Shown here piece by piece: positions 16,148 to 24,410 of a stretch of 33,480 bases of DNA (position 1 is the stretch's first letter; the number at the start of each line of letters is the position of its first letter). Source of the DNA: GCA-002790365 sp964486645 (GTDB taxonomy: Bacteria; Bacteroidota; Ignavibacteria; Ignavibacteriales; Ignavibacteriaceae); NCBI GenBank assembly GCA_964486645.1, contig CAZAOG010000013.1, forward strand, positions 1-33,480. The letters are read 5' to 3'. A program made the position numbers and the translations under genes. The notes beneath the pieces are model-generated. The model saw only the letters and a program-made list of their open reading frames with translations, searched no databases and was not told the origin of the DNA.

Positions 16148-17353
16148 ATGAGCAATATTAAAACTAAAAAAGGAAGAATTGGAATTTTAACGGGGGGTGG
16201 AGATGTGCCGGGACTTAATCCCGCAATTAGGGCAATAACCATTAGAGCCATACAGGAAGGTTATGAAGTTATAGGACTTAAAAGGGGCTGGGGCGGATTA
16301 GTTGATTTTATAAGGGATGAAAAAGCCGATAACAGCGGAAGTATTATTAAACTAACGGAAGAATTGGTTAACAAAACAGGAAGAACAGGCGGAACTTTTC
16401 TGCATACTTCAAGAACAAGAGCAACCCACGTGCCTGCTAAAAATGTACCTCACCATTTAAGAGATAAATACAATAAAGATGTGAACAACTTAACTCCCGA
16501 AGTGCTAAAAAATTTGGATTTCCTCGGTATAGATTATCTGATACCAATCGGCGGAGACGACACTTTGAGTTACGGCGTTCATCTGCACGAACAAGGAGTT
16601 AAAGTAGTTGCCATACCGAAAACAATGGATAACGATGTTCCGGGCACCGATTATTGCATAGGCTTTAGTACTTGTGTTACTCGCACAATTGAAATGACCC
16701 ATAATTTGAGAACAACTGCCGGCTCGCACGAAAGATTTTTGGTAATAGAAGTATTCGGAAGATATGCCGGATTTTCTGCTTTATTACCAACCATGGCGGG
16801 GGCTGCAAACAGATGTATAATTCCGGAATATCAATTTAATATTGAAAAATTAACCGAATTATTGGTGGAAGACAGATACACAAATCCAAGCAAGTATTCC
16901 GTTGTTTTGGTTTCCGAAGGCGCGATGTTCGACGGAGGTGAAATGATTTTTGAAGATCAAACTTCCGATATGTTCGGGCATAAAAAACTCGGCGGTATAG
17001 GTGATCTTATATCGGCGGAGTTAAAAGACCTTTCTCCTAAATTTAACAACGGCAAAAGAATAAATGTTATAAATCAGAGATTGGGTTATTTGGTAAGAAG
17101 CGGTGTGCCCGATGCTTTGGACTCAATTGTACCTATGGCTTACGGTAATTTGGCTTTGGATTTGATTTTAAAAGGCATAACAGGAAGACTGGTGACATTA
17201 AAAAAAGGTAAGTACGGAAACGAAGATCTGAAAATAGTTACCAGTTACAAAAAATTAGTTGATGTTGAAAAATATTACAACACCGACAGGTTAAGACCTA
17301 ATTACAAAAGTTTCCACGACAAACCGTTTCTTATAATGACAAGCGATATGTAG
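16148..17353 (+). CDS. pfp: 6-phosphofructokinase, probably diphosphate-dependent
   Basis: The 401-residue glycolytic enzyme phosphorylates fructose 6-phosphate. The phosphoryl-donor site reads G-G-D-D-T (residues 135-139) and P-K-T-M-D-N-D (157-163). ATP-dependent enzymes such as E. coli PfkA carry G-G-D-G and P-G-T-I-D-N-D. The Asp (138 here, Gly104 in E. coli) and Lys (158 here, Gly124 in E. coli) substitutions are the known hallmark of PPi-dependent enzymes, so PPi is the expected donor and the reaction would be reversible. The N-terminal T-G-G-G-D-V-P-G-L-N and the substrate motif G-R-Y-A-G are intact. A terminator follows the stop. The ROK glucokinase gene next downstream fits a sugar-entry theme. 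Confidence 0.85.
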   Translation: MSNIKTKKGRIGILTGGGDVPGLNPAIRAITIRAIQEGYEVIGLKRGWGGLVDFIRDEKADNSGSIIKLTEELVNKTGRTGGTFLHTSRTRATHVPAKNVPHHLRDKYNKDVNNLTPEVLKNLDFLGIDYLIPIGGDDTLSYGVHLHEQGVKVVAIPKTMDNDVPGTDYCIGFSTCVTRTIEMTHNLRTTAGSHERFLVIEVFGRYAGFSALLPTMAGAANRCIIPEYQFNIEKLTELLVEDRYTNPSKYSVVLVSEGAMFDGGEMIFEDQTSDMFGHKKLGGIGDLISAELKDLSPKFNNGKRINVINQRLGYLVRSGVPDALDSIVPMAYGNLALDLILKGITGRLVTLKKGKYGNEDLKIVTSYKKLVDVEKYYNTDRLRPNYKSFHDKPFLIMTSDM

Positions 17354-17364
17354 CAGAGTTAAAC

Positions 17365-17408
17365 AGGATACCGTTGCATAAGTTATTTTTAATGGTATCC
17401 TTTTCTTT
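17365..17408 (+). terminator. Intrinsic terminator after phosphofructokinase
   Basis: An 11-bp stem (17365-17375 with 17391-17401, AGGATACCGTT/AATGGTATCCT, one G-U pair) with a 15-nt loop is followed by TTTCTTTT. It starts 12 bp after the stop codon. Confidence 0.75.
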
Positions 17409-17472
17409 TCTGCTTGTAAAACCTATCCGACAAAATATTAAAAAATACCTTCGTATTAATTTCAATCGTGTG

Positions 17473-17480
17473 TATATTTG
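17473..17480 (+). promoter_or_regulatory. Possible Bacteroidota-type -7 element
   Basis: TATATTTG matches the Bacteroidota -7 consensus TAnnTTTG and lies 28 bp before the ATG at 17508. No clear TTG -33 box is at the right distance. It overlaps the alternative TTG start at 17478, which argues against that start. Confidence 0.35.
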
Positions 17481-17507
17481 ATTATTTTTCAATTAAAAAA
17501 TAATTTT

Positions 17508-18467
17508 ATGAAGAATGAAAAATATGCGCTCGGTGTAGATATAGGCGGAACCAACATAAAGCTGGGAATTGTCTCCGAAAAAGGAGAAATAATTTTAAGT
17601 TCCATGGTTCCGACAAACAGAAAAGGCGGACCCGAAGAGGTAATATCTCAATTAAAAAAGGGGATAGCTGAAATAATATTTGAAAATGAAATTAAAATTG
17701 AAGGAATAGGTATTGGTGCCGCCGGTTCCGTCTCTTCACAAAAAGGCACCGTCTCAAATCCCCCCAATGTACCGGGTTGGAAAGTAATAAATATAGTTGA
17801 AATTATTAAAGAAGAATTTAACATACCTGTGTTTATTGACAACGATGCCAATGCGGCGGCTATCGGCGAAATGCTTTACGGAGCCGGTAAATTTTTTAAT
17901 TCTTTTGCTTTGGTTACATTAGGTACGGGAGTTGGCGGCGGACTGATTCTCAACCGAAGAATTTATCAGGGAGATACGGGCGCAGCCGGAGAAATAGGAC
18001 ATATTTCCGTTGACCATAACGGAAGGATGTGCAATTGCGGTTCAAAAGGTTGTGTGGAAGCTTACGTAGGAAACCATTACTTAATGGATATTGTAAAAGA
18101 AGAACTTGCAGAGCATCAGGGATCTAAGATTTTAGATATAATAAATAAAAATACCGATTTACTTACTCCTAAAATAATAAATGAAGCCGCTTCTTCCGGC
18201 GATGAATATGCGTTGCAAATTATTGAAAGGGTGGGTTTTTACGTAGGCGTGGCGTTGTCTTCAGTAGGCAATTTATTGGACGTTGATACTTTTATTATCG
18301 GCGGCGGAGTCTCGGCTTTTGGCGTTCCGCTATTAAATTCAATTAAAAGAACTATTGAACAGAATGTTTTGAAAGCATTAAAAGATAGAATTAAAGTTGT
18401 ACCGGCAATGTTAAAAAACGAAGCGGGAATTATCGGTTCTTCTTCGTTGGTTTTTTATAATTCTTAA
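17508..18467 (+). CDS. ROK family glucokinase
   Basis: The 319-residue kinase carries D-I-G-G-T-N (residues 11-16, phosphate-binding), D-N-D-A-N (111-115, with the catalytic Asp), the second phosphate loop L-G-T-G-V-G-G-G, and the ROK zinc signature G-E-I-G-H with C-N-C-G-x-x-G-C-x-E (His165, Cys175, Cys177, Cys182). Glucose is the commonest substrate of proteins of this size lacking a DNA-binding domain. The ATG at 17508 gives the expected N-terminus; an in-frame TTG at 17478 would add ten odd residues. It begins after the phosphofructokinase terminator. Another hexose such as fructose or N-acetylmannosamine remains possible. Confidence 0.85.
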   Translation: MKNEKYALGVDIGGTNIKLGIVSEKGEIILSSMVPTNRKGGPEEVISQLKKGIAEIIFENEIKIEGIGIGAAGSVSSQKGTVSNPPNVPGWKVINIVEIIKEEFNIPVFIDNDANAAAIGEMLYGAGKFFNSFALVTLGTGVGGGLILNRRIYQGDTGAAGEIGHISVDHNGRMCNCGSKGCVEAYVGNHYLMDIVKEELAEHQGSKILDIINKNTDLLTPKIINEAASSGDEYALQIIERVGFYVGVALSSVGNLLDVDTFIIGGGVSAFGVPLLNSIKRTIEQNVLKALKDRIKVVPAMLKNEAGIIGSSSLVFYNS

Positions 18468-18489
18468 ACTTGATTTGAGCGAATTATTG

Positions 18490-21063
18490 ATGAATTATTT
18501 TATTAAACAAATTAAAATATTAATTGTACTGTTAGTTATATTTAATATCAATAATTTAAATTTGGCTCAATCTATTACTTCGCTGAAAAATCCGAATTCC
18601 GATTCTCTTATTGTCAAAAAAATTAACACCGATACCTTATTTACAAAATCGTCAAATCCTTCCACGGTTGACACAATTATTTATGCAAGCTCCCAAGATT
18701 CCCTGATCTTAAGAGTGGATGAAAAGAAGATGGAATTGTACGGTAAAAGCGAAATAAAATTTAAATCAACCGATTTGAAAAGTGCGGTTATTTATGTTGA
18801 TTTCAATACAAACATTTTAAAAGCAAGGGGAGTGGAATCCGATAGCATCAAGGGTGAAATTATAGGAGCCCCGGTGTTAATCGAGGGAAATGACGCATAC
18901 AGCGGAAGTAAAATTGATTACAATTTTAAAACGACAAGAGGAATGATTACCGCCGCAAAAACATCGGAAGGAGATTCATATTATACAGGTAAAAAAATTC
19001 ATAAAGTAAATAACAACACTTACTTTATCGCCGACGGAATTTATACAACCTGCAGTCATAATCCGCCTCATTATTACTTTTACTCACCTAAAATGAAAAT
19101 GGTACAAAACGAACAAATAGTGGCAAGGTGGGTTTGGTTGTACTTCGGTGGTGTACCTTTTCCCGTCCCGCTTCCTTTTGCGGTATTTCCTATCAGGTCG
19201 GGCAGACGCTCCGGAATTCTTATGCCTGCATTCGGTAATAGCGCAAGGTTCGGTCAATATTTATCACGCTTCGGATATTTTTGGGCTATTAACGATTATT
19301 TGGATATCAATTTAACTGCAGATTATTACACTCGCGGCAGTTTCAGCCTTGCCAGTAGATTAAGATATGTAAAAAGATACGATTACAACGGAAGTTTTCA
19401 ATTAGGGTATAAAGTTTTCAAAACCGGAGAATCGACCGATCCCGACGGGGGAGTGACAAAAGATTGGCAGGTAAGATGGCGGCATAATCAGAGAATCAAC
19501 CCGACGACAAGGCTGGATATAAATATAGATTTTGTTTCTTCTAATTATCTTAACAGAACAAGCACAAATTTGGATCAAGTTTTAAGGAACGAAATTGTAT
19601 CTAATGCAACATTATCAAAAACCTGGGATGAATCGGGCAACAGTCTTTCAATAAATTACAGCAGACGCCAGGTAATACAAACCAACGACATAAACGAAGT
19701 GCTGCCGAGTATCACGTTCAGCAAAGCACAAAGCTATCCTTTCAAAAAAAGCAACGATTATAAAAATCAGAAATGGTACGAACTTTTCGGTTACAATTAT
19801 AACGGACAGTTCCAGATTAGAAGAAACAGAACCAAGGGAAATCTGATTACAAAAGGCGGTTTCCTTCACACAATTAACGCGAGTATGTCCCCTAAGGTTG
19901 GATACTTCAGTATTTCTCCTAATTTCAGATATCAAGAAAAATGGTACAACAGGAGAATTGAAAAGATTTATGCAGGGCTGGGTGTTGACAGTACAGATTC
20001 AATTGTTACCAAGGATGTCAACGAAATAAATTTTGTCAGGACATTCAGTCTTGGTGTTTCCGCTTCAACGAAATTTTACGGAATAGTTAAGCCGAATATT
20101 TTTGGAATTGCGGCAATTAGGCACACGGTAAATCCGAGTATATCTTACAACTACCAACCGGATTTTTCGTCATCTCAATGGGGATATTACGGATCTTACG
20201 TAAATTCAAAAGGACAAACAATAAAGTACGATAAATTTCAGGATGAATTATACAGAGGAGCTCCGGCGGGCGAAAGGCAGAGTATCTCTTTTAATGTTGC
20301 AAATATTTTTGAAATGAAGACTAAGGTAGATCCGACGGATACAACTTCAAAAGAAAAAAAAATCCGGTTGTTAAATTTATCTGCCGGACTTAGTTACAAC
20401 TTTGTTGCCGATAGTCTAAAATTGTCGGATTTGTTTTTAAGTTACAGAACTCAGATTGGAAATCTTTTTAGTTTCTCCGGTTCTTCTATTTTTACATTTT
20501 ATGATTACGACGAAACCACGAAAAGGCCTGTAAATAAATTTTTAATCGATGAAGGTAAAGGTCTTTTTAGGATGAAGAGTTTTAGTTTCTCCGTCTCCAC
20601 TCGTCTCGCAGGGTCAAAATCAAAAGATAATGCTAAAAAAGATACAACCGTTCAAAAAGACGAATTGGCACTTATCCAAGAAAGCAATGTTATTTCAAGG
20701 GGTATGTATGCCGATCGTAAAGCTGATTTTACAATTCCCTGGGACGTTTCACTAAATTTCAATTATTCGATTTCCAAACCTACTCCTTCGGTTTCTAAAG
20801 TTTTTGCAAATATTAATGCCAATGTTAATTTTAATTTAACGCAAAATTGGAAATTGTCTTTTACCGGCAGCTATGACTTTCAAAGAAGTGAACTTGTTGC
20901 TCCGCAGATTAGAATTTCCAGGGATCTTCACGCCTGGATAATGAATTTTGTATGGAATCCCATCGGCACTTACAGAGGTTACAGACTTGAAATAAGGATA
21001 AAAGCTCCCCAGCTTTCCGATTTGAAAATTACGAAAAGAGACCAGTTCTTCAGCGGAAGATAG
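18490..21063 (+). CDS. lptD: LPS-assembly protein LptD-like outer membrane protein
   Basis: The 857-residue protein has a signal peptide (to about residue 27), then an OstA-like beta-jellyroll (about 70-200: repeated strands with I-x-F-x-S-x-D-L-K and 'Y-x-G-x-K-I-D-Y-N-F-x-T-x-R-G'), then a long beta-barrel. The region T-T-C-S-H-N-P-P-H-Y-Y-F followed by P-x-P-x-P-F-A-V-F-P-I-R-S-G-R-R-S-G-I-L-M-P-x-F-G is the LptD hallmark at the start of the barrel. It would insert lipopolysaccharide into the outer leaflet of the outer membrane. ATG 18490 is preferred over the in-frame TTG 18475 as it leaves a standard signal peptide. It starts 22 bp after the kinase gene. Only one Cys is seen in the T-T-C-S-H region, so the disulphide arrangement known from E. 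coli LptD does not apply directly. Confidence 0.85.
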   Translation: MNYFIKQIKILIVLLVIFNINNLNLAQSITSLKNPNSDSLIVKKINTDTLFTKSSNPSTVDTIIYASSQDSLILRVDEKKMELYGKSEIKFKSTDLKSAVIYVDFNTNILKARGVESDSIKGEIIGAPVLIEGNDAYSGSKIDYNFKTTRGMITAAKTSEGDSYYTGKKIHKVNNNTYFIADGIYTTCSHNPPHYYFYSPKMKMVQNEQIVARWVWLYFGGVPFPVPLPFAVFPIRSGRRSGILMPAFGNSARFGQYLSRFGYFWAINDYLDINLTADYYTRGSFSLASRLRYVKRYDYNGSFQLGYKVFKTGESTDPDGGVTKDWQVRWRHNQRINPTTRLDINIDFVSSNYLNRTSTNLDQVLRNEIVSNATLSKTWDESGNSLSINYSRRQVIQTNDINEVLPSITFSKAQSYPFKKSNDYKNQKWYELFGYNYNGQFQIRRNRTKGNLITKGGFLHTINASMSPKVGYFSISPNFRYQEKWYNRRIEKIYAGLGVDSTDSIVTKDVNEINFVRTFSLGVSASTKFYGIVKPNIFGIAAIRHTVNPSISYNYQPDFSSSQWGYYGSYVNSKGQTIKYDKFQDELYRGAPAGERQSISFNVANIFEMKTKVDPTDTTSKEKKIRLLNLSAGLSYNFVADSLKLSDLFLSYRTQIGNLFSFSGSSIFTFYDYDETTKRPVNKFLIDEGKGLFRMKSFSFSVSTRLAGSKSKDNAKKDTTVQKDELALIQESNVISRGMYADRKADFTIPWDVSLNFNYSISKPTPSVSKVFANINANVNFNLTQNWKLSFTGSYDFQRSELVAPQIRISRDLHAWIMNFVWNPIGTYRGYRLEIRIKAPQLSDLKITKRDQFFSGR

Positions 21064-21319
21064 CAGAAATTTATTTCAGGAATGCTGACCCTTACCTAAA
21101 ATTGTCATTTCTAACTTGTTTCGGGGGTCTAAAAATTAGAAAATATTCCAAAATAAAAACTTTGAAACTGGTTCAAAATAACAAATATGAGTACTCAGAG
21201 AAACTCTCGACTGAGAAAAACTTGTTAATCTTGCCATTTAATATAAATGATAACAAATAAAATTAATTTTGTTAATTATACGATTATGTCTATATCTGGT
21301 CGACATATTTATATAAAAA

Positions 21320-21460
21320 ATGTCGAGTATAACTATGTATCATAATAGAAATATAGAAAAACAAATAGATTTATTTGTAAATAAAAAGGAAATTATTCTT
21401 ACTATAGGAATGAGACGAACCGGAAAAGCCATAATTATATTTCAGAAGTTAATTAAATAA
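21320..21460 (+). pseudogene. Amino-terminal remnant of a second DUF4143-type ATPase
   Basis: A 46-codon reading frame begins with M-S-S-I-T-M-Y-H-N-R-N-I-E-K-Q-I and continues with I-I-L-T-I-G-M-R-R-T-G-K-A, then ends at TAA. Full-length relatives have the same opening ('R-x-I-E-K-Q-I' and 'G-M-R-R-T-G-K-T/S') and then about 350 more residues. Here the P-loop Lys is followed by Ala where Ser or Thr would bind nucleotide, and the rest of the gene is absent. The start codon overlaps the right arm of an inverted repeat (TCGACAT 21300-21306 with ATGTCGA 21320-21326). The surrounding 21064-21555 holds no other gene that I can see. Confidence 0.65.
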
Positions 21461-21466
21461 AAACCC

Positions 21467-21497
21467 TTGACCGATTCACTATTTTTATTTAGATTTA
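21467..21497 (+). promoter_or_regulatory. Candidate Bacteroidota-type promoter of the flavin operon
   Basis: TTG at 21467-21469, a 20-bp spacer and TAGATTTA at 21490-21497 match the -33/-7 arrangement TTG-N19-21-TAnnTTTG with one mismatch in the last position. Transcription would begin near 21503, leaving a leader of about 50 nt with AAAGGGAA before the porin ATG. Confidence 0.45.
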
Positions 21498-21555
21498 ATC
21501 TTAATAATAACAAGATTTTCTAAATACTTATTACAAAAAAAAGGGAAAACCAAAA

Positions 21556-22629
21556 ATGAAAAAACTATTCTTTTTTACTATTATTTTAACAACAGTCTTG
21601 GTTTATGCACAAACAGTATCTGCACAAGACGATTTTTTTGTTCCTAAAACAACACTCGGCGGCTACGGCGAACTTCACTACAATTATATAAATCCTGACG
21701 GCGGAAAAATTTCAAAAACATTGGACTTTCACAGGTTCATTTTATTTGTCAGCCACAGTTGGTCCGAAAAATGGTCATTTAAGTCCGAGGTGGAGATTGA
21801 ACACAATTTTGTACAAAGCGGAGAAGGTCAATTGGAAATAGAACAAGCGTATATAAATTATCAGGCAAATGAAAATTTGGGGTTTCAAGCCGGGATAATT
21901 CTGCCGTCCGTGGGACTGACCAACCCATACCACGAACCGCCGTTATTCTTCGGAGTTGAAAGACCCGAATATTCTAAATATATAATTCCGACTACCTGGT
22001 TCGGTAACGGAGCGGCAGTTTACGGCAATTATAAAGATTTTTCCTTTAAATTATCTGTTATGGAAGGACTTAACAGCGATAAATTTTCGGCAGCCAAGGG
22101 AATAAGAGACGGAAGACAAAAAGGCTTCAAATCGGATGCAAGCAGGTTTTTGTACAGCGTAAATGTTGATTATATTGGCGTTCGGGGTTTACGAGTTGGA
22201 GGTTCTTTTACATACAACGAAGCAAAAGGAAAGACATCTCAAAACAGAATAATTTTAACCGAGTTTCACAGCAAGTATGAAGCAAATAACTTAATCGGGG
22301 TTTTTGAATACGGTAACATAAGCTATGAAAAAGGAAACGTAGAAAACTCAAGGGGTTATTATTTTGATCTTGGCTACAACTTAAAAAATGTTTTCAAAAC
22401 AGAATGGGGTATCATTCCGTTTTTCAGATATACCGATTACAATACGGCGGCAAATACAATATCCGGCGGGACGATTGAAACTAAAAATCATTTTTCAAAA
22501 TGGATGGTTGGCGTGTCAGTCAAACCGATTCCCTCAGTTGTGCTTAAAGTGGATTACGGACAAAGAAAAAGAGACTTGGGAAATGTAACAACAAAATTAT
22601 TCAACCTCGGAATAGGTTACATGTTCTAA
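21556..22629 (+). CDS. Outer membrane porin-like protein
   Basis: The 357-residue protein has a signal peptide (cleavage after Q-T-V-S-A, about residue 23) and then alternating amphipathic strands ending in an aromatic C-terminus (G-I-G-Y-M-F), as in outer membrane barrels. The opening L-G-G-Y-G-E-L-H-Y-N-Y, the F-H-R-F-I-L-F-V-S-H-x-W-x-x-x-W-S-F-K-S-E-V-E-I-E motif and 'G-I-I-L-P-x-V-G-L-T-N' are typical of Bacteroidota porins related to the phosphate-selective OprO/OprP group; substrate cannot be told. The next gene starts 6 bp downstream, so it heads a five-gene unit with FMN-binding, membrane, NusG-II-like and ApbE proteins. It may let a small electron acceptor or metabolite into the periplasm for that system. 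Confidence 0.8.
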   Translation: MKKLFFFTIILTTVLVYAQTVSAQDDFFVPKTTLGGYGELHYNYINPDGGKISKTLDFHRFILFVSHSWSEKWSFKSEVEIEHNFVQSGEGQLEIEQAYINYQANENLGFQAGIILPSVGLTNPYHEPPLFFGVERPEYSKYIIPTTWFGNGAAVYGNYKDFSFKLSVMEGLNSDKFSAAKGIRDGRQKGFKSDASRFLYSVNVDYIGVRGLRVGGSFTYNEAKGKTSQNRIILTEFHSKYEANNLIGVFEYGNISYEKGNVENSRGYYFDLGYNLKNVFKTEWGIIPFFRYTDYNTAANTISGGTIETKNHFSKWMVGVSVKPIPSVVLKVDYGQRKRDLGNVTTKLFNLGIGYMF

Positions 22630-22635
22630 ACAAAT

Positions 22636-23181
22636 ATGCTAAGTAAAAAAACAAATATTCTAATTTTAGTTCTTTTTTTAACGGGGATATTCATTTATCC
22701 CCAAAGTATAAAAGAAAAAACGAATGAAATTATTAATTCGGAATTTGGAAGCGATGTTACGATTGCTGCATCAAAATTTATTATTTCCCCCAAGATAAAA
22801 AAAGAAGTAGAACGCAAAGCAAAACAGCGTTTTTATTCGGATGCAGTTTATATCTTCAAGATAATGAAATCGGATACTACCGTTAGTATTGGTATTTTAG
22901 ACAATGTTTACGGAAAATCAATGCCGATTACTTTTTTTGTTTTATTCGATCGAGTTGGCAATATTATATCTACCAATGTAGTGAAATACAGGGAACCATA
23001 CGGCGGCGGAGTGAAAATAAAAAGTTGGAATGATCAATTTAAAGGTAAAAATTCAAAATCAAATTACAAGATAGGGGATGAAATTGAGAGCATCAGCGGA
23101 GCCACAATTTCCGTTAGATCATTAACAAAGGGGATAAAAAAATTAACTTTGCTTTATGAATTAATAAAAAACAAGATATGA
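22636..23181 (+). CDS. Exported FMN-binding domain protein, predicted ApbE substrate
   Basis: The 181-residue product has an N-terminal hydrophobic export signal (residues 7-20, ending Y-P-Q-S). Residues of about 85-175 match the FMN-binding domain of RnfG/NqrC-type proteins: I-G-I-L-D-N-V-Y-G-K-S-x-P-I-T-F-F-V, a G-G-G-V strand, and S-G-A-T at 154-157. ApbE attaches FMN through a phosphoester bond to the Thr of this motif, so Thr157 is the predicted flavinylation site. The position three before the Ser, usually Asp, is Glu151. An ApbE gene lies three genes downstream in the same operon. The stop overlaps the next start by 4 bp (ATGA). It is the likely covalent-flavin electron carrier on the periplasmic side. 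Confidence 0.82.
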   Translation: MLSKKTNILILVLFLTGIFIYPQSIKEKTNEIINSEFGSDVTIAASKFIISPKIKKEVERKAKQRFYSDAVYIFKIMKSDTTVSIGILDNVYGKSMPITFFVLFDRVGNIISTNVVKYREPYGGGVKIKSWNDQFKGKNSKSNYKIGDEIESISGATISVRSLTKGIKKLTLLYELIKNKI

Positions 23182-23681
23182 ATATTAAATTGTATCAACT
23201 GGAAAGTTCCTTAAAAAAATTTTTAATCGTTTTTGTAATTGTGTTATCTACCGGTATTTTAATGGGACTTACCTATTTAAGCCGGACAACCAATTATTCA
23301 CCCGACAAAACAATAGAAAGATTTAACGGTTCGCAAATCAATGACAAAGATGAGACGTTAGATATTCCCGAAACTTATCCGAAGCCCGTCTCCGAAATGC
23401 TGTTAACAACTCACAATCATATAATCGGTTTTTCGTTCCTCTTTTTTATAATTGGGATGATTTTTTATTTTAATTCCGTAATATCAGGTTACTGGAAATT
23501 GTTTTTGATGATCGAGCCATTAATTTCTACAATTGTAACATTCGGTTCTATTTGGGGGATGAGATTTATTGCCGAAGAATTTGTTTATTTAGCGGCGCTC
23601 TCATCAATTCTCTTATACATATCGTTATTTACAATGGTAGGTATAATTTTATACGAGCTTCAATTTAAAAGAGAAAAATAA
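23178..23681 (+). CDS. Four-helix inner membrane protein of the flavin operon
   Basis: I do not recognise a named family for this 167-residue protein. Four hydrophobic helices are visible at about residues 14-34, 81-101, 107-128 and 134-158, with a roughly 45-residue loop between the first two. The segment T-T-H-N-H-I-I-G-F-S-F-L-F-F at the start of helix 2 places two histidines near the membrane surface, which could ligate heme or contact quinone; that is inference. The gene overlaps its upstream neighbour by 4 bp and its TAA stop is immediately followed by the ATG of the next gene, so the three proteins are probably made in fixed ratio and act together. It is a candidate membrane link between the quinone pool and the flavinylated protein. 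Confidence 0.7.
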   Translation: MNIKLYQLESSLKKFLIVFVIVLSTGILMGLTYLSRTTNYSPDKTIERFNGSQINDKDETLDIPETYPKPVSEMLLTTHNHIIGFSFLFFIIGMIFYFNSVISGYWKLFLMIEPLISTIVTFGSIWGMRFIAEEFVYLAALSSILLYISLFTMVGIILYELQFKREK

Positions 23682-24410
23682 ATGGAAAGAAGGGAATTTA
23701 TAAAAATAGGAAGCATTGGTTTCGTTGCATTAAGCAGCGGAATAGGTACGCGGTTTTTTCTTTCGAATGAAGAAAGAATAGTTAAACGTTTTTCGGCTTT
23801 CGCTTTTTTACCTTCGGACAAAAGCATAATAACCGACTTTTTGAAATTATTCCAAAATAGAATAACAAATAAATATTTTAATAATTCTTTGAGTAATTAT
23901 CAAATAGAAGAAATACTTAACAAAAGATTTATGGTTAATAATAATTTATTTTCAAATTCATATGTTGACGTGAAATTAATTAAACTGGAAGATAAAATTA
24001 AAGGGGATATTTTTGTCAGTGAAAATTCTAACTTGGTATTAAATCCGAAAAAAGATTTTGCCGATGAACTTTTAAATTTCAGAAAAACCGTAAACAAAAT
24101 AAACGGCGAATATCTTTTAAGCATCGAACAAAAAGAAGAGAATATACTTGCGGATGTTTTCTACTCCAAAAACAAGTTTGTTTTAATAGAAAATAATAAA
24201 GGGATATTCGATAAAATTTCACTTTCAAAAAATTATTCCTCTTTCTTTGTTCCCGGAACTATCGGCAAAACGGAGATAGGAATTTTTAACGGAAATGTAA
24301 AAGTAAAAAGCTCACCCTGCCGGCATAAGCTTTGCAAATTGATGTCTCAAACAGAAGGTAATAAAACCATTGCCTGCGTACCGAATAAAGTACTAATCAA
24401 TATAGTTTAA
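23682..24410 (+). CDS. Tat-type exported protein with NusG domain II-like C-terminus
   Basis: The 242-residue protein opens with M-E-R-R-E-F-I-K followed by a hydrophobic stretch, matching a twin-arginine (Tat) signal, so it may be exported folded, perhaps with a cofactor. The central region (about 35-190) is not recognised. The final 40 residues, G-N-V-K-V-K-S-S-P-C-R-H-K-L-C then a variable loop then I-A-C-V-P-N-K-V-L-I-N-I, resemble the NusG-II beta domain that occurs as a stand-alone or fused domain in extracytosolic redox clusters. Cys213, Cys218, Cys232 and His215 could bind metal or form a disulphide. Its start abuts the preceding stop and its stop abuts the apbE start. The domain call is by motif only. 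Confidence 0.65.
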   Translation: MERREFIKIGSIGFVALSSGIGTRFFLSNEERIVKRFSAFAFLPSDKSIITDFLKLFQNRITNKYFNNSLSNYQIEEILNKRFMVNNNLFSNSYVDVKLIKLEDKIKGDIFVSENSNLVLNPKKDFADELLNFRKTVNKINGEYLLSIEQKEENILADVFYSKNKFVLIENNKGIFDKISLSKNYSSFFVPGTIGKTEIGIFNGNVKVKSSPCRHKLCKLMSQTEGNKTIACVPNKVLINIV

